Of a DNA stretch of 64,000 nt, positions 17,770-26,904 are shown piece after piece (position 1 is the first letter of the stretch; every line of letters begins with the position of its first letter). The translations under genes and the position numbers were made by a program. The DNA is taken from NCBI GenBank assembly GCA_947488305.1, contig CANKZM010000004.1:501501-565500 (forward strand). Reading direction: 5' to 3'. The DNA comes from an uncultured Roseobacter sp. GTDB taxonomy: Bacteria > Pseudomonadota > Alphaproteobacteria > Rhodobacterales > Rhodobacteraceae. The notes beneath the pieces were generated by a model that was not told where the DNA came from, did not search any database, and saw nothing but the letters and a program-made list of their open reading frames with translations.

Positions 17770-19203
17770 ATGGCCGGCCAGCAGATGTTGAAATTTGTGA
17801 CCGTCGAAAGAGATATGCCCGAGAAACGGGATGCCGATGCTCGTCGTGAGGACTTTAACGAGATTTACGCAGAATATGCGGAAGCAAAGGCTCAGGAACA
17901 GTCAAGCCGTTGCAGCCAATGCGGTGTACCCTACTGCCAGAGCCACTGCCCCCTACACAATAATATTCCCGATTGGCTGCGTCTGACGGCGGAAGGACGG
18001 CTCAAGGAGGCATATGAGGTCAGCCAGGCCACGAATACTTTCCCCGAGATTTGCGGTCGCATTTGTCCGCAGGATCGCCTGTGCGAAGGCAATTGCGTGA
18101 TCGAACAGTCCGGCCACGGTACCGTCACCATTGGTGCGGTTGAGAAATACATTACCGACACAGCTTGGGAAGAAGGCTGGGTACTTCCCATCAAGCCATC
18201 AACTGAGCGCGCGGAATCCGTAGGCATCATCGGTGCAGGGCCGGGAGGTCTGGCGGCTGCGGACGTGCTGCGACGCGCAGGTGTGCAGGTAACAATCTAC
18301 GACCGCTATGATCGCGCGGGGGGATTGCTGACCTATGGAATCCCCGGTTTCAAGCTGGAGAAAGACGTGGTGATGCGTCGGAATGAACAGTTGGAGCTTG
18401 GTGGGGTTACCTTCCGACTGAACTGCAATGTCGGTGAAGATATCTCGTTTGAGGACATCCGGGCGGCGCACGACGCGGTAATTATCGCCACGGGCGTATA
18501 TAAATCACGCGAAATCGAAGCACCAGGTGTGGGTGCATCTGGCCTCGTTCGCGCGATTGACTTTCTGACCGCAAGCAACCGCAAATGTTTTGGCGACAGC
18601 GTGCAGGAATTTGACAGCGGTGAGCTGAACGCCGAGGGCAAGAAAGTTGTCGTTATTGGCGGTGGCGATACGGCGATGGATTGTGTCCGCACCTCGGTCC
18701 GGCAAGGCGCGACAAGCGTGAAATGCCTCTACCGTCGGGACAGAGCCAACATGCCCGGCTCCCAGCGGGAGGTGCAGAATGCCGAGGAAGAAGGCGTCGT
18801 CTTTGAATGGCTTTCAGCTCCGAAGGGCTTTGTCGGTGATCCGGTCACGGGCGTAATGGTTCAAAAGATGCGTCTTGGCGCACCCGACGCGACAGGCCGT
18901 CAAGCACCGGAAATCATTGAGGGCGCGGACTACGTCGAAGAAGCTGATCTTGTCATCATGGCGTTGGGCTTTGAGCCGGAAGCCCTTCCGACGCTCTGGG
19001 ATCAACCGGACCTTCCCGTGACCCGCTGGGGGACCATCAAGGCGGCCTTCACGACAGGTCAGACGGACCTGGAAGGCGTCTACGCCGTTGGTGACATCGT
19101 GCGCGGGGCAAGCCTTGTCGTTTGGGCGATCCGCGACGGGCGCGATTGCGCAGAGGCAATCCTCGAGAAAATTGGCGCCAACGCTGCAATCGCTGCTGAG
19201 TAA
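17770..19203 (+). CDS. gltD: Glutamate synthase small subunit (GltD)
   Basis: The 477-residue beta subunit of NADPH-GOGAT. It passes electrons from NADPH through FAD and [4Fe-4S] clusters to GltB, which makes glutamate from glutamine and 2-oxoglutarate. Cluster cysteines lie in CSQCGVPYCQSHCPLHNNIPDW (about 48-70) and CGRICPQDRLCEGNC (about 95-110). FAD fold GAGPGGLAAADVLRR starts near 157, and the NADPH fold GGGDTAMDC near 297. GGGAGG lies upstream of the ATG. In many bacteria gltB directly adjoins gltD; here three genes intervene before gltB on the same strand. The 167-base upstream region is AT-rich with no recognised operator. Confidence 0.97.
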   Translation: MAGQQMLKFVTVERDMPEKRDADARREDFNEIYAEYAEAKAQEQSSRCSQCGVPYCQSHCPLHNNIPDWLRLTAEGRLKEAYEVSQATNTFPEICGRICPQDRLCEGNCVIEQSGHGTVTIGAVEKYITDTAWEEGWVLPIKPSTERAESVGIIGAGPGGLAAADVLRRAGVQVTIYDRYDRAGGLLTYGIPGFKLEKDVVMRRNEQLELGGVTFRLNCNVGEDISFEDIRAAHDAVIIATGVYKSREIEAPGVGASGLVRAIDFLTASNRKCFGDSVQEFDSGELNAEGKKVVVIGGGDTAMDCVRTSVRQGATSVKCLYRRDRANMPGSQREVQNAEEEGVVFEWLSAPKGFVGDPVTGVMVQKMRLGAPDATGRQAPEIIEGADYVEEADLVIMALGFEPEALPTLWDQPDLPVTRWGTIKAAFTTGQTDLEGVYAVGDIVRGASLVVWAIRDGRDCAEAILEKIGANAAIAAE

Positions 19204-19298
19204 GCTTGCCTGACGAGAGTTCAATGAGTGCCATTTCAAGTTTGAGCCGCGCTGAACGGTATCCAAATCAGCACCTTTGACCAAAAGGGAACCGAAAG

Positions 19299-19973
19299 AT
19301 GAAAATGCAGACACCCATTCTTTCCGTGCTGAGCCTCACCGCTCTGGTCGGAACAGCGCTTGCTGCGGATCAGGTCGCTGTGCCCAACGGCTGCACTCCC
19401 TTGGCAACGATCCATAAAGCGATGTGTCACACGACGACCATGATGGATTGCGGGGATCGTCGCGAGGCTTGGACTTATAACAATGGCGAACCGATTGTCG
19501 TGCATGTCTATGCGTCGGATTGGGACATGAAGCAGTTTCGCTATGCCGACGGGCAAGCGCTTCAAATGACGGCGGTTCCGAACTCGGGTTCCACAATGGA
19601 TCTTGCGGAGGCAGTTGCTTCGGGAAGCGTCCCGGAAACCGGTGTTTTTTTGATGAGCACGAATATCATCAAGGACAGAAAGTATACGCTGGATGGTCGT
19701 ATCGAAATGCCGGGTGAAACGGTCGACTTGAATGGAGTCAGTTTTCACAAGGGCCGCATCTACAGGACTTTCGAATTGAAGCCAGGCGCTGGTGGACTGG
19801 AATTCGAAGTAGATGTCTATGTCGCCCAAGACCGCGACCTGATCTTTGAAGCCAGTTGGCAGCGCAGTATCTTTGGCAACAACCTCGAGGTTTTCGACCA
19901 GACACCACATGCCGTTTATTTCGACGGAGAAGCCGGGTTTCTGGCCGCCAAACCGGAGATTGGCTGTGAGTAG
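19299..19973 (+). CDS. Exported protein of unknown function between gltD and gltB
   Basis: 224 residues with a clear signal peptide (Lys-rich start, hydrophobic core LSVLSLTALVGTALA, cleavage after ALA before ADQV). The mature part has several cysteines early (NGC, AMC, MDC) and one at the end (IGCE), so disulfides are likely in the periplasm. I do not recognise a family. It begins 95 bases after gltD with GGGA upstream and overlaps the next gene by 8 bases. It is inside the glt operon but has no obvious link to ammonia assimilation. Confidence 0.75.
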   Translation: MKMQTPILSVLSLTALVGTALAADQVAVPNGCTPLATIHKAMCHTTTMMDCGDRREAWTYNNGEPIVVHVYASDWDMKQFRYADGQALQMTAVPNSGSTMDLAEAVASGSVPETGVFLMSTNIIKDRKYTLDGRIEMPGETVDLNGVSFHKGRIYRTFELKPGAGGLEFEVDVYVAQDRDLIFEASWQRSIFGNNLEVFDQTPHAVYFDGEAGFLAAKPEIGCE

Positions 19974-20400
19974 AAATCGGAACATCAAAGGCCAGTGCCT
20001 TTGCGGCGCGGTCAAGGTTGAGGCCATGTTTGAGGGCGATGGGCTCACAGCCTGTCATTGTGAGATGTGCCGCCGCCATACGAGCAGTGTGTTCGTCGCC
20101 TTGTCACCCGATCAGTCCAGTATCAAGATTGAGGGCCCAGCGAAGAGCTTTCGGTCGTCTGAATGGGCGGAGCGGGGGTTCTGTTCAGAATGTGGATCAA
20201 CGCTTTGGTACGGAACCGTGCATGATGGCGCGCGTTATCTGGCGGCCGGACTGTTCGACGATGCCGCCGGAGGCACAGTGGCTTTTGAATATTTCTCCGA
20301 CATGTGCCCGCAAGGCTACCGGTTGGAAAACGTCCAAAAACGCCTGAGCGCAGAAGAGACGATTGCATTCTTTGAGAGTGTTGGGGAACCGGGTACATGA
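19966..20400 (+). CDS. GFA-family zinc protein (Mss4-like fold), first of two
   Basis: 144 residues of the GFA (glutathione-dependent formaldehyde-activating enzyme-like) family. Zinc cysteines show as CLCGAV near 15, CHCEMCRR near 36, and FCSECGSTLW near 73. GFA domains coordinate two zincs and are often of unknown activity. The GTG at 19966 is chosen because GGAG lies eight bases upstream and it starts directly before the zinc domain; the longer frame to 19846 lies inside the previous gene. It overlaps the second GFA gene by 4 bases (ATGA). The pair looks like a tandem duplication. Confidence 0.85.
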   Translation: MSRNRNIKGQCLCGAVKVEAMFEGDGLTACHCEMCRRHTSSVFVALSPDQSSIKIEGPAKSFRSSEWAERGFCSECGSTLWYGTVHDGARYLAAGLFDDAAGGTVAFEYFSDMCPQGYRLENVQKRLSAEETIAFFESVGEPGT

Positions 20401-20825
20401 GTGAAGTCTTGAAAGGTCAATGCCTTTGCGGCGCGGTCAAGGTGACTGTTGACGGGGCGCATTTCCCGGAACCCGGCGCCTGTCACTGCCGCATGTGCCA
20501 GCGTTGGTCGGGCGGGGTCTTCTTGTGTTTTGAGGCACAGGAAGATTCTGTGGCCGTTGAGGGTGACGTGACCCGGTTCAGATCCTCTTCCTTTTCTGAG
20601 CGCGCGTTTTGCCCAGCCTGTGGGTCACACCTTTGGATGCGCGATACGGACCAGCCCGGCGCAAATTACGAGTTGATGCCGGGTCTCTTCGATGAAGCGC
20701 GCGGCTGGAAGATGCGCTCAGAGATTTACACAGATGATGCGATTGCGCGGATCGTGGGTGATCACCCGACGGCGACGCGTGCGCAGTATGAAGCAAAGAA
20801 CAGATTCGTCGAGGGAGAGACCTGA
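20397..20825 (+). CDS. GFA-family zinc protein (Mss4-like fold), second of two
   Basis: 142 residues, similar in layout to the preceding protein: GQCLCGAVKVTV at the start, CHCRMCQRWSGGVF near 32, and FCPACGSHLWMR near 71, the zinc-binding set of the GFA/CENP-V-like fold. ATGA overlap with the upstream copy and TGATG overlap with gltB make a continuous reading unit. Both GFA proteins share the same first eight residues of the domain, supporting duplication. Substrate unknown; the formaldehyde name comes from the founding member only. Confidence 0.87.
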   Translation: MSEVLKGQCLCGAVKVTVDGAHFPEPGACHCRMCQRWSGGVFLCFEAQEDSVAVEGDVTRFRSSSFSERAFCPACGSHLWMRDTDQPGANYELMPGLFDEARGWKMRSEIYTDDAIARIVGDHPTATRAQYEAKNRFVEGET

Positions 20826-23800
20826 TGGCAAAATTTGATGACGCATGGGTTGCGCGAGAAGAAGCCAAACGCGCCTACATGGCCGAGCATGGACTCTACG
20901 ATACGTCCGAAGAGCATTCTTCCTGCGGCGTGGGCCTTGTGGTTTCGATTGACGGGAAACCCAGTCGGCAGGTCGTGGACAATGGCATTCAGGCGCTCAA
21001 GGCGATCTGGCACAGAGGTGCTGTGGATGCAGATGGAAAGACCGGCGATGGCGCCGGTATTCACGTGCAGATTCCGGCGAATTTCTTTTACGATCAGGTG
21101 CGCCGGACAGGCCACCAGCCGAAGACCGATTTGCTCATGGCCGTCGGACAGGTGTTTTTGCCGCGCACGGATTTTGCCGCACAAGAAACCTGCCGGACCA
21201 TCGTGGAAACAGAAGTGCTGCGCATGGGCTACTATATTTACGGTTGGCGCCATGTGCCTGTAAACATTTCGGTCCTTGGCGAAAAAGCCAACGCCACACG
21301 GCCCGAGATCGAGCAAATCTTGATTTCGAATATCAAAGGGGTGGATGAGGAGACCTTCGAGCGTGAGCTTTATGTCATCCGCCGCCGCATCGAAAAGGCT
21401 GCAGCCGCTGCCCAGGTCCATTCGCTTTACATTGCGTCGCTGTCGTGCCGGTCGATCATTTACAAGGGCATGATGCTGGCGGAACAGGTGGCGGAGTTTT
21501 ACCCAGACCTGATGGATGAGCGTTTCGAGAGTGCATTCGCAATCTATCACCAGCGCTATTCAACCAATACCTTCCCGCAGTGGTGGCTGGCGCAGCCTTT
21601 CCGCATGTTGGCCCATAACGGCGAGATCAACACGCTGAAGGGCAATATGAACTGGATGAAGAGCCATGAGATCCGCATGGCGTCATCGACCTTTGGCGAT
21701 ATGGCCGAAGACATTAAGCCGATTGTCCCGTCTGGGTCATCAGACTCGGCGGCTTTGGATGCGGTCTTCGAAGTGCTTGTGCGCGCCGGACGTAATGCGC
21801 CAATGGCGAAGACAATGCTGGTGCCGGAAAGCTGGTCGAAGCAGGCGGTGGAATTGCCGCAGGCGTGGCGCGATATGTACTCCTACTGCAACTCCGTGAT
21901 GGAGCCCTGGGATGGCCCGGCCGCACTGGCCATGACCGACGGGCGCTGGGTCTGCGCAGGTCTGGATCGTAACGGCCTCCGTCCGATGCGGTATGTCGTG
22001 ACAGGAGATGGCATGCTGATCGCCGGGTCAGAAGCTGGCATGGTGCCCCTAAACGAGGCCAACGTCGTCGAAAAAGGGGCCTTGGGACCAGGCCAGTTGC
22101 TGGCTGTGGATATGGCCGAAGGCACCTTGTTCCATGACACTGAAATCAAGAACAAACTTGCGTCTGCGCAACCCTTTGGTGATTGGGTTGGCAAGATCAA
22201 CGACCTTGATGAGGCGCTTTCCAGCGTGACCGAAAAACCTGTCTTTTCCGGTGGTGAATTGCGGCGCCGCCAAGTGGCGGCGGGATATAGCATCGAAGAG
22301 CTAGAACAAATTCTGGCGCCGATGGCCGAAGACGGAAAAGAGACGCTTGCCTCCATGGGGGATGACACGCCCTCAGCAGTTCTGTCCAAGCAGTACCGCC
22401 CGTTGAGCCATTTCTTCCGCCAAAACTTCAGCCAGGTGACCAACCCGCCGATTGACAGTTTACGCGAATACCGCGTGATGAGCCTGAAAACGCGATTTGG
22501 CAATCTCAAGAACGTATTGGACGAGGATAGTAGCCAGACCGAGATCATCACGCTGGACAGCCCCTTTGTGGGCAACTCTCAGTTCGATGAGCTTGTTGGC
22601 CATTTCAATGCTGACCTGATGGAGATCGACTGTACGTTTGAACCGGGTCAGGGCAACCTGAGCTCTGGTTTGCAGCGCATCCGCGCTGAAGCGGAAGACG
22701 CCGTCCGGTCTGGTGCGGGTCATATTGTGCTGACCGATCATAAAAGTGGTGAGGGCAAAGTGGGCATGCCCATGATCCTCGCAACATCTGCGGTTCACAG
22801 CCATCTGGTGCGGAAAGGGTTGCGGACGTTCTGTTCGCTGAACGTGCGATCGGCCGAGTGTATTGACCCGCATTACTTTGCGGTGCTGGTTGGGGCAGGG
22901 GCGACGATCGTCAACGCCTATCTGGCAGAAGACTCGCTGGCGGATCGTATTGAGCGGGGGCTGCTGGACTGTACCCTGACCGAAGCCGTCGCGCGTTATC
23001 GGAATGCTATCGACCAGGGTTTGCTGAAGATCATGGCAAAGATGGGGATTTCGGTGATTTCCTCTTACCGCGGTGGCCTGAACTTTGAAGCCGTGGGCCT
23101 GAGCCGCGCCATGTGTGCGGAGTATTTCCCCGGCATGACCAGCCGTATCAGTGGCATCGGCATCCATGGCATTCAGCACAAAGTCGAAGAAGTTCATGCC
23201 AAAGCCTGGGAGAATGCGGGCTCCGTCCTGCCGATTGGTGGCTTTTACAAGGCACGCAAATCTGGCGAGACCCACGCCTGGGAAGCGACCTCAATGCATA
23301 TGATGCAGATGGCGTGTAATAAGGCGTCTTACGAGATGTGGAAGCAGTACTCGGCCAAGATGCAGAGTAACCCGCCAATCCATTTACGTGATCTGCTGGA
23401 CATCAAACCTTTGGGAAATCCCATTCCACTGGAAGAGGTGGAGAGCATTACCTCCATCCGAAAGCGGTTTGTCACTCCCGGTATGAGCCTTGGAGCGCTG
23501 AGCCCTGAAGCTCATAAAACGCTGAATGTTGCCATGAACCGTATCGGCGCCAAGTCCGACAGCGGTGAGGGTGGAGAAGATCCGGCGCATTTCGTGCCCG
23601 AGTCCAACGGTGACAACCCGTCGGCCAAGATCAAGCAGGTGGCCTCCGGTCGCTTCGGGGTCACTGCGGAATATCTCAACCAATGCGAAGAGCTTGAGAT
23701 CAAGGTGGCGCAAGGGGCCAAGCCCGGTGAGGGGGGGCAGTTGCCCGGCATGAAGGTCACCGACCTGATCGCGCGTCTGCGGCACTCGACCAAGGGCGTG

Positions 23801-25357
23801 ACGCTGATCTCGCCCCCGCCGCACCACGATATCTATTCGATCGAGGATCTGGCGCAGCTGATCTATGACCTCAAGCAGATCAACCCGCGGTGCAAAGTCA
23901 CTGTCAAACTGGTGGCCTCGTCCGGCGTTGGCACGATTGCCGCAGGCGTCGCGAAGGCCAAGGCGGATGTGATCCTGATCTCTGGCCACAATGGCGGAAC
24001 AGGTGCGTCACCTGCGACCTCGATCAAATATGCGGGCTTGCCGTGGGAAATGGGTCTGACCGAAGCGCATCAGGTTCTGGCGATGAACCACCTGCGCGAC
24101 AGGATCACCTTGCGGACCGATGGCGGACTTCGGACCGGGCGCGATATTGTCATGGCCGCGATGCTGGGCGCTGAAGAATACGGCATCGGCACGGCGGCCC
24201 TGATCGCGATGGGCTGTATCATGGTGCGCCAGTGCCAGTCGAATACCTGCCCGGTCGGGGTTTGCACGCAAGACGAGTCATTGCGCGAGAAGTTCACCGG
24301 AAACGCGGACAAAGTCGTCAACCTCATCACCTTCTACGCCACCGAGGTGCGCGAGATCCTTGCGTCAATCGGCGCCCGCAGCATCGACGATGTGATCGGG
24401 CGTGCGGACCTGCTGACGCAGGTGAGTCGCGGCTCGGCGCATCTGGACGATCTAGATTTGAACCCACTGCTCATCACCGTCGATGGTGCAGCCGACATCG
24501 TTTACAACCGAGACAAGGAACGTAACCCGGTTCCCGACACGCTGGATGCAGAGATCGTTCGAGATGCCCAACGTTTCCTTGAGGACGGCGAGAAAATGCA
24601 GCTTTCCTACGCGGTCCAGAACACGCATCGCACGGTGGGAACGCGCACATCGAGCCATATCGTCAAGAAGTTTGGCATGCGCAATACGCTACAGCCAGAC
24701 CATCTGACCGTGAAACTCAGCGGGTCTGCGGGTCAGTCATTGGGCGCTTTTGCGGCGCCGGGGCTTAAACTGGAAGTATCCGGTGATGCCAATGACTATG
24801 TCGGCAAAGGGTTGTCCGGAGGGCGGATCGTCGTGCGCCCGCCCATGGCCTCACCGATCACGGCTGGCGAAAACACGATTATTGGCAATACCGTGCTCTA
24901 CGGGGCGACCGACGGGTACCTCTTTGCGGCAGGCCGTGCCGGCGAAAGATTTGCCGTGCGAAACTCTGGTGCAAAAGTGGTGATCGAAGGCTGTGGCTCC
25001 AACGGGTGCGAATATATGACCGGCGGTGTCGCGGTGATTGTCGGCGACATCGGCGCAAACTTCGGAGCCGGGATGACGGGTGGTATGGCCTACCTCTACG
25101 ATCCCGAAGGCAAAGCACCTGCGCTGATGAACATGGAAACGTTGGTAACCTGCCCGGTCACCGTCGATCATTGGCTGGGAGAACTGGAAGAGCTCTTGGA
25201 GATGCACCTGAGCGAAACAGGCAGCCGGCGCGTCGCGGATATCTTGCAACATTGGGACACCGAACGGCATAACTTCCTACAGATATGTCCCAAGGAAATG
25301 TTGGTACATATCCCCGCACCTCTGAGCATGGAAGAAGGCGCTATTCCTGCGGAATAA
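20825..25357 (+). CDS. gltB: Glutamate synthase large subunit (GltB)
   Basis: The 1510-residue alpha subunit of GOGAT. The N-terminal class II glutaminase nucleophile is Cys34 (EEHSSCGVG), exposed after a 33-residue propeptide. The FMN/synthase domain is in about 840-1250, with GGQLPGMKV and LISGHNGGTGASPATSIKYAG. The [3Fe-4S] cluster is in CIMVRQCQSNTCPVGVC (about 1130-1150). The C-terminal beta-helix (GXXG-type repeats such as GKGLSGGRIVVRPP) is complete. The length is normal. Its ATG overlaps the stop of the second GFA gene. It works with GltD, three genes upstream. Confidence 0.98.
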   Translation: MAKFDDAWVAREEAKRAYMAEHGLYDTSEEHSSCGVGLVVSIDGKPSRQVVDNGIQALKAIWHRGAVDADGKTGDGAGIHVQIPANFFYDQVRRTGHQPKTDLLMAVGQVFLPRTDFAAQETCRTIVETEVLRMGYYIYGWRHVPVNISVLGEKANATRPEIEQILISNIKGVDEETFERELYVIRRRIEKAAAAAQVHSLYIASLSCRSIIYKGMMLAEQVAEFYPDLMDERFESAFAIYHQRYSTNTFPQWWLAQPFRMLAHNGEINTLKGNMNWMKSHEIRMASSTFGDMAEDIKPIVPSGSSDSAALDAVFEVLVRAGRNAPMAKTMLVPESWSKQAVELPQAWRDMYSYCNSVMEPWDGPAALAMTDGRWVCAGLDRNGLRPMRYVVTGDGMLIAGSEAGMVPLNEANVVEKGALGPGQLLAVDMAEGTLFHDTEIKNKLASAQPFGDWVGKINDLDEALSSVTEKPVFSGGELRRRQVAAGYSIEELEQILAPMAEDGKETLASMGDDTPSAVLSKQYRPLSHFFRQNFSQVTNPPIDSLREYRVMSLKTRFGNLKNVLDEDSSQTEIITLDSPFVGNSQFDELVGHFNADLMEIDCTFEPGQGNLSSGLQRIRAEAEDAVRSGAGHIVLTDHKSGEGKVGMPMILATSAVHSHLVRKGLRTFCSLNVRSAECIDPHYFAVLVGAGATIVNAYLAEDSLADRIERGLLDCTLTEAVARYRNAIDQGLLKIMAKMGISVISSYRGGLNFEAVGLSRAMCAEYFPGMTSRISGIGIHGIQHKVEEVHAKAWENAGSVLPIGGFYKARKSGETHAWEATSMHMMQMACNKASYEMWKQYSAKMQSNPPIHLRDLLDIKPLGNPIPLEEVESITSIRKRFVTPGMSLGALSPEAHKTLNVAMNRIGAKSDSGEGGEDPAHFVPESNGDNPSAKIKQVASGRFGVTAEYLNQCEELEIKVAQGAKPGEGGQLPGMKVTDLIARLRHSTKGVTLISPPPHHDIYSIEDLAQLIYDLKQINPRCKVTVKLVASSGVGTIAAGVAKAKADVILISGHNGGTGASPATSIKYAGLPWEMGLTEAHQVLAMNHLRDRITLRTDGGLRTGRDIVMAAMLGAEEYGIGTAALIAMGCIMVRQCQSNTCPVGVCTQDESLREKFTGNADKVVNLITFYATEVREILASIGARSIDDVIGRADLLTQVSRGSAHLDDLDLNPLLITVDGAADIVYNRDKERNPVPDTLDAEIVRDAQRFLEDGEKMQLSYAVQNTHRTVGTRTSSHIVKKFGMRNTLQPDHLTVKLSGSAGQSLGAFAAPGLKLEVSGDANDYVGKGLSGGRIVVRPPMASPITAGENTIIGNTVLYGATDGYLFAAGRAGERFAVRNSGAKVVIEGCGSNGCEYMTGGVAVIVGDIGANFGAGMTGGMAYLYDPEGKAPALMNMETLVTCPVTVDHWLGELEELLEMHLSETGSRRVADILQHWDTERHNFLQICPKEMLVHIPAPLSMEEGAIPAE

Positions 25358-25384
25358 CACGTTATCATCGGTGGTTCACAACCG

Positions 25385-25414
25385 GCCATGGCGCGCATAA
25401 AGTCGCGCCATGGC
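25385..25414 (+). repeat. Perfect 11-bp inverted repeat overlapping the mtgA start
   Basis: GCCATGGCGCG, an 8-base loop, then CGCGCCATGGC. The hairpin begins 28 bases after the gltB stop, and the ATG of mtgA (25410-25412) lies in the 3' arm. No T run follows, so it is not a standard terminator. In RNA it would bury the start codon. Confidence 0.75.
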
Positions 25415-26141
25415 AAAACCCTCCAAACGTTCGAGCAAAAAGAAAACAACCAGGAAAGCAACGCGCCTCCGGTATGTCAGGCGGGCGCTTGGTTGGCTCT
25501 TCAGGGGCGCGCTTGCCATAGCGGTTTTGGTAATGGCGCTGATGGTGCTTGGCCGTTTCCTACCGGTCTGGACGACCCCATACATGTTCGCCGAAGGGCG
25601 CAAGCTCGGCGGGGTTGAGTATGAGTGGATCGCGCTGGAAAACATTGCCCCGGTGATGGCGCGGTCGGTTGTGGCGGCTGAAGATGCCAACTTCTGCACG
25701 CATTGGGGTTTTGATATGGTGGCGATCCGGGAGGCCATAGAAGAGGGAGGCGCGCGTGGTGCGTCCACGATCTCCCAACAGACGGTCAAGAATGTCTATC
25801 TCTGGCATGGGCGAAATTACACCCGTAAAGCATTGGAAGCCTTGATGACGCCCGCTCTGGAAGCGATTTGGCCAAAGAAGCGGATTATCGAAGTGTATCT
25901 CAACATCGCAGAGTTTGATGCTGGTGTCTTTGGGGTCAAGGCAGCGGCACGACACTACTTTGATGCTTTGCCTGCCGATCTGACCGCGCGGCAGGCTGCC
26001 CGGCTTGCGGCGATCCTGCCTGACCCTAAAGGTCGCTCGGCGTCGAATCCCTCTTCGTTCGTACGCAAACGTGCTGCGTCGATCATGGATGGGGCCGCAA
26101 CTATCCGCAAAGACGGACGTGCAGCCTGTTTCGAGAGTTGA
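25410..26141 (+). CDS. mtgA: Monofunctional peptidoglycan transglycosylase (MtgA)
   Basis: 243 residues, GT51 family, polymerising lipid II into glycan strands at the inner membrane. A basic N terminus (SKRSSKKKTTRK) precedes one membrane anchor (about 30-50). Catalytic motifs: AAEDANFCTHWGFD (Glu nucleophile region, about 89-102), GASTISQQTVKN, RKALEALMTPALEAIWPKKRIIEVYLNIAEFDAGVFG. There is no transpeptidase domain, hence monofunctional. The only in-frame start near the domain is the ATG at 25410. It has no Shine-Dalgarno and lies in the stem of a perfect inverted repeat, so translation may be weak or regulated. Confidence 0.94.
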   Translation: MAKPSKRSSKKKTTRKATRLRYVRRALGWLFRGALAIAVLVMALMVLGRFLPVWTTPYMFAEGRKLGGVEYEWIALENIAPVMARSVVAAEDANFCTHWGFDMVAIREAIEEGGARGASTISQQTVKNVYLWHGRNYTRKALEALMTPALEAIWPKKRIIEVYLNIAEFDAGVFGVKAAARHYFDALPADLTARQAARLAAILPDPKGRSASNPSSFVRKRAASIMDGAATIRKDGRAACFES

Positions 26142-26196
26142 ATCCGCGCGCAGTTGCAGGCATTGAAGGAGTATATTTCGGAATATGGAAGCTCTG

Positions 26197-26862
26197 ATGG
26201 CGCGGTTATATCACGTTCCCCTCTCCCCGTTCTGCCGCAAGGTGCGCCTAAGCCTTGCCGAAAAGAAAGTTGAAGTGGAGTTGGTGGAAGAACGCTATTG
26301 GGAGGAAGATCCGGATTTCATGCGTCGCAATCCTGCGGGCAAAGTACCGGTTCTCAAAATCGACGGCGTGGTCATGGCGGAAAGTGCCGCCATTTGCGAA
26401 TACATCGAAGAGACCCGGCCTGACCCTGCCCTGATGCCAAAGGATCCGGTCGCGCGGCAGGAAGCGCGCCGACTGGTGGGATGGTTCGATGACAAGTTCC
26501 ACAGCGAAGTGACGTCGAAACTGCTATATGAACGCGTCAACAAGAAGGTCATGAAACAGGGCTACCCGGACAGCACGAATGTCAAAGCGGGGGCAAAGGC
26601 GATCAAGTATCACCTGGATTACATGACCTGGTTGCTCGATCATCGGCGGTGGTTGGCAGGCGACGTCATGACACTTGCGGATTTTGCCGCGGCGGCTCAT
26701 CTGAGTGCGCTCGACTATATTTCGGATGTGGATTGGAACCGATCCGAAGTGGTTAAGGACTGGTATGCCAAGATAAAATCCCGCCCTGCGTTCCGGTCGA
26801 TTCTGGCCGATCAGGTGTCGGGGTTTCCGCCGCCGAAGCACTACAATGATCTCGACTTTTGA
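26197..26862 (+). CDS. Glutathione S-transferase family protein
   Basis: 221 residues, thioredoxin-fold N-terminal half (RLYHVPLSPFCRKVRLSLAEKKVEVELVEE, about 3-32) with the family cis-Pro context GKVPVLKIDG and the ESAAICEYIEE glutathione contact. An all-helical C-terminal half ends DYISDVDWNRSEVVKDWYAKIKSRPAF. A cysteine in SPFCR is at the site used by beta/omega-type GSTs. The ATG at 26197 starts just before the first strand; an ATG at 26185 (GAAGGAG further upstream) is the alternative and adds four residues. It lies between mtgA and queG on the same strand. Substrate unknown. Confidence 0.87.
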   Translation: MARLYHVPLSPFCRKVRLSLAEKKVEVELVEERYWEEDPDFMRRNPAGKVPVLKIDGVVMAESAAICEYIEETRPDPALMPKDPVARQEARRLVGWFDDKFHSEVTSKLLYERVNKKVMKQGYPDSTNVKAGAKAIKYHLDYMTWLLDHRRWLAGDVMTLADFAAAAHLSALDYISDVDWNRSEVVKDWYAKIKSRPAFRSILADQVSGFPPPKHYNDLDF

Positions 26863-26904
26863 TCCGGGAGAAGTGCGTTTCGCACTACCGGGGCTGGAAA
26901 CAGA

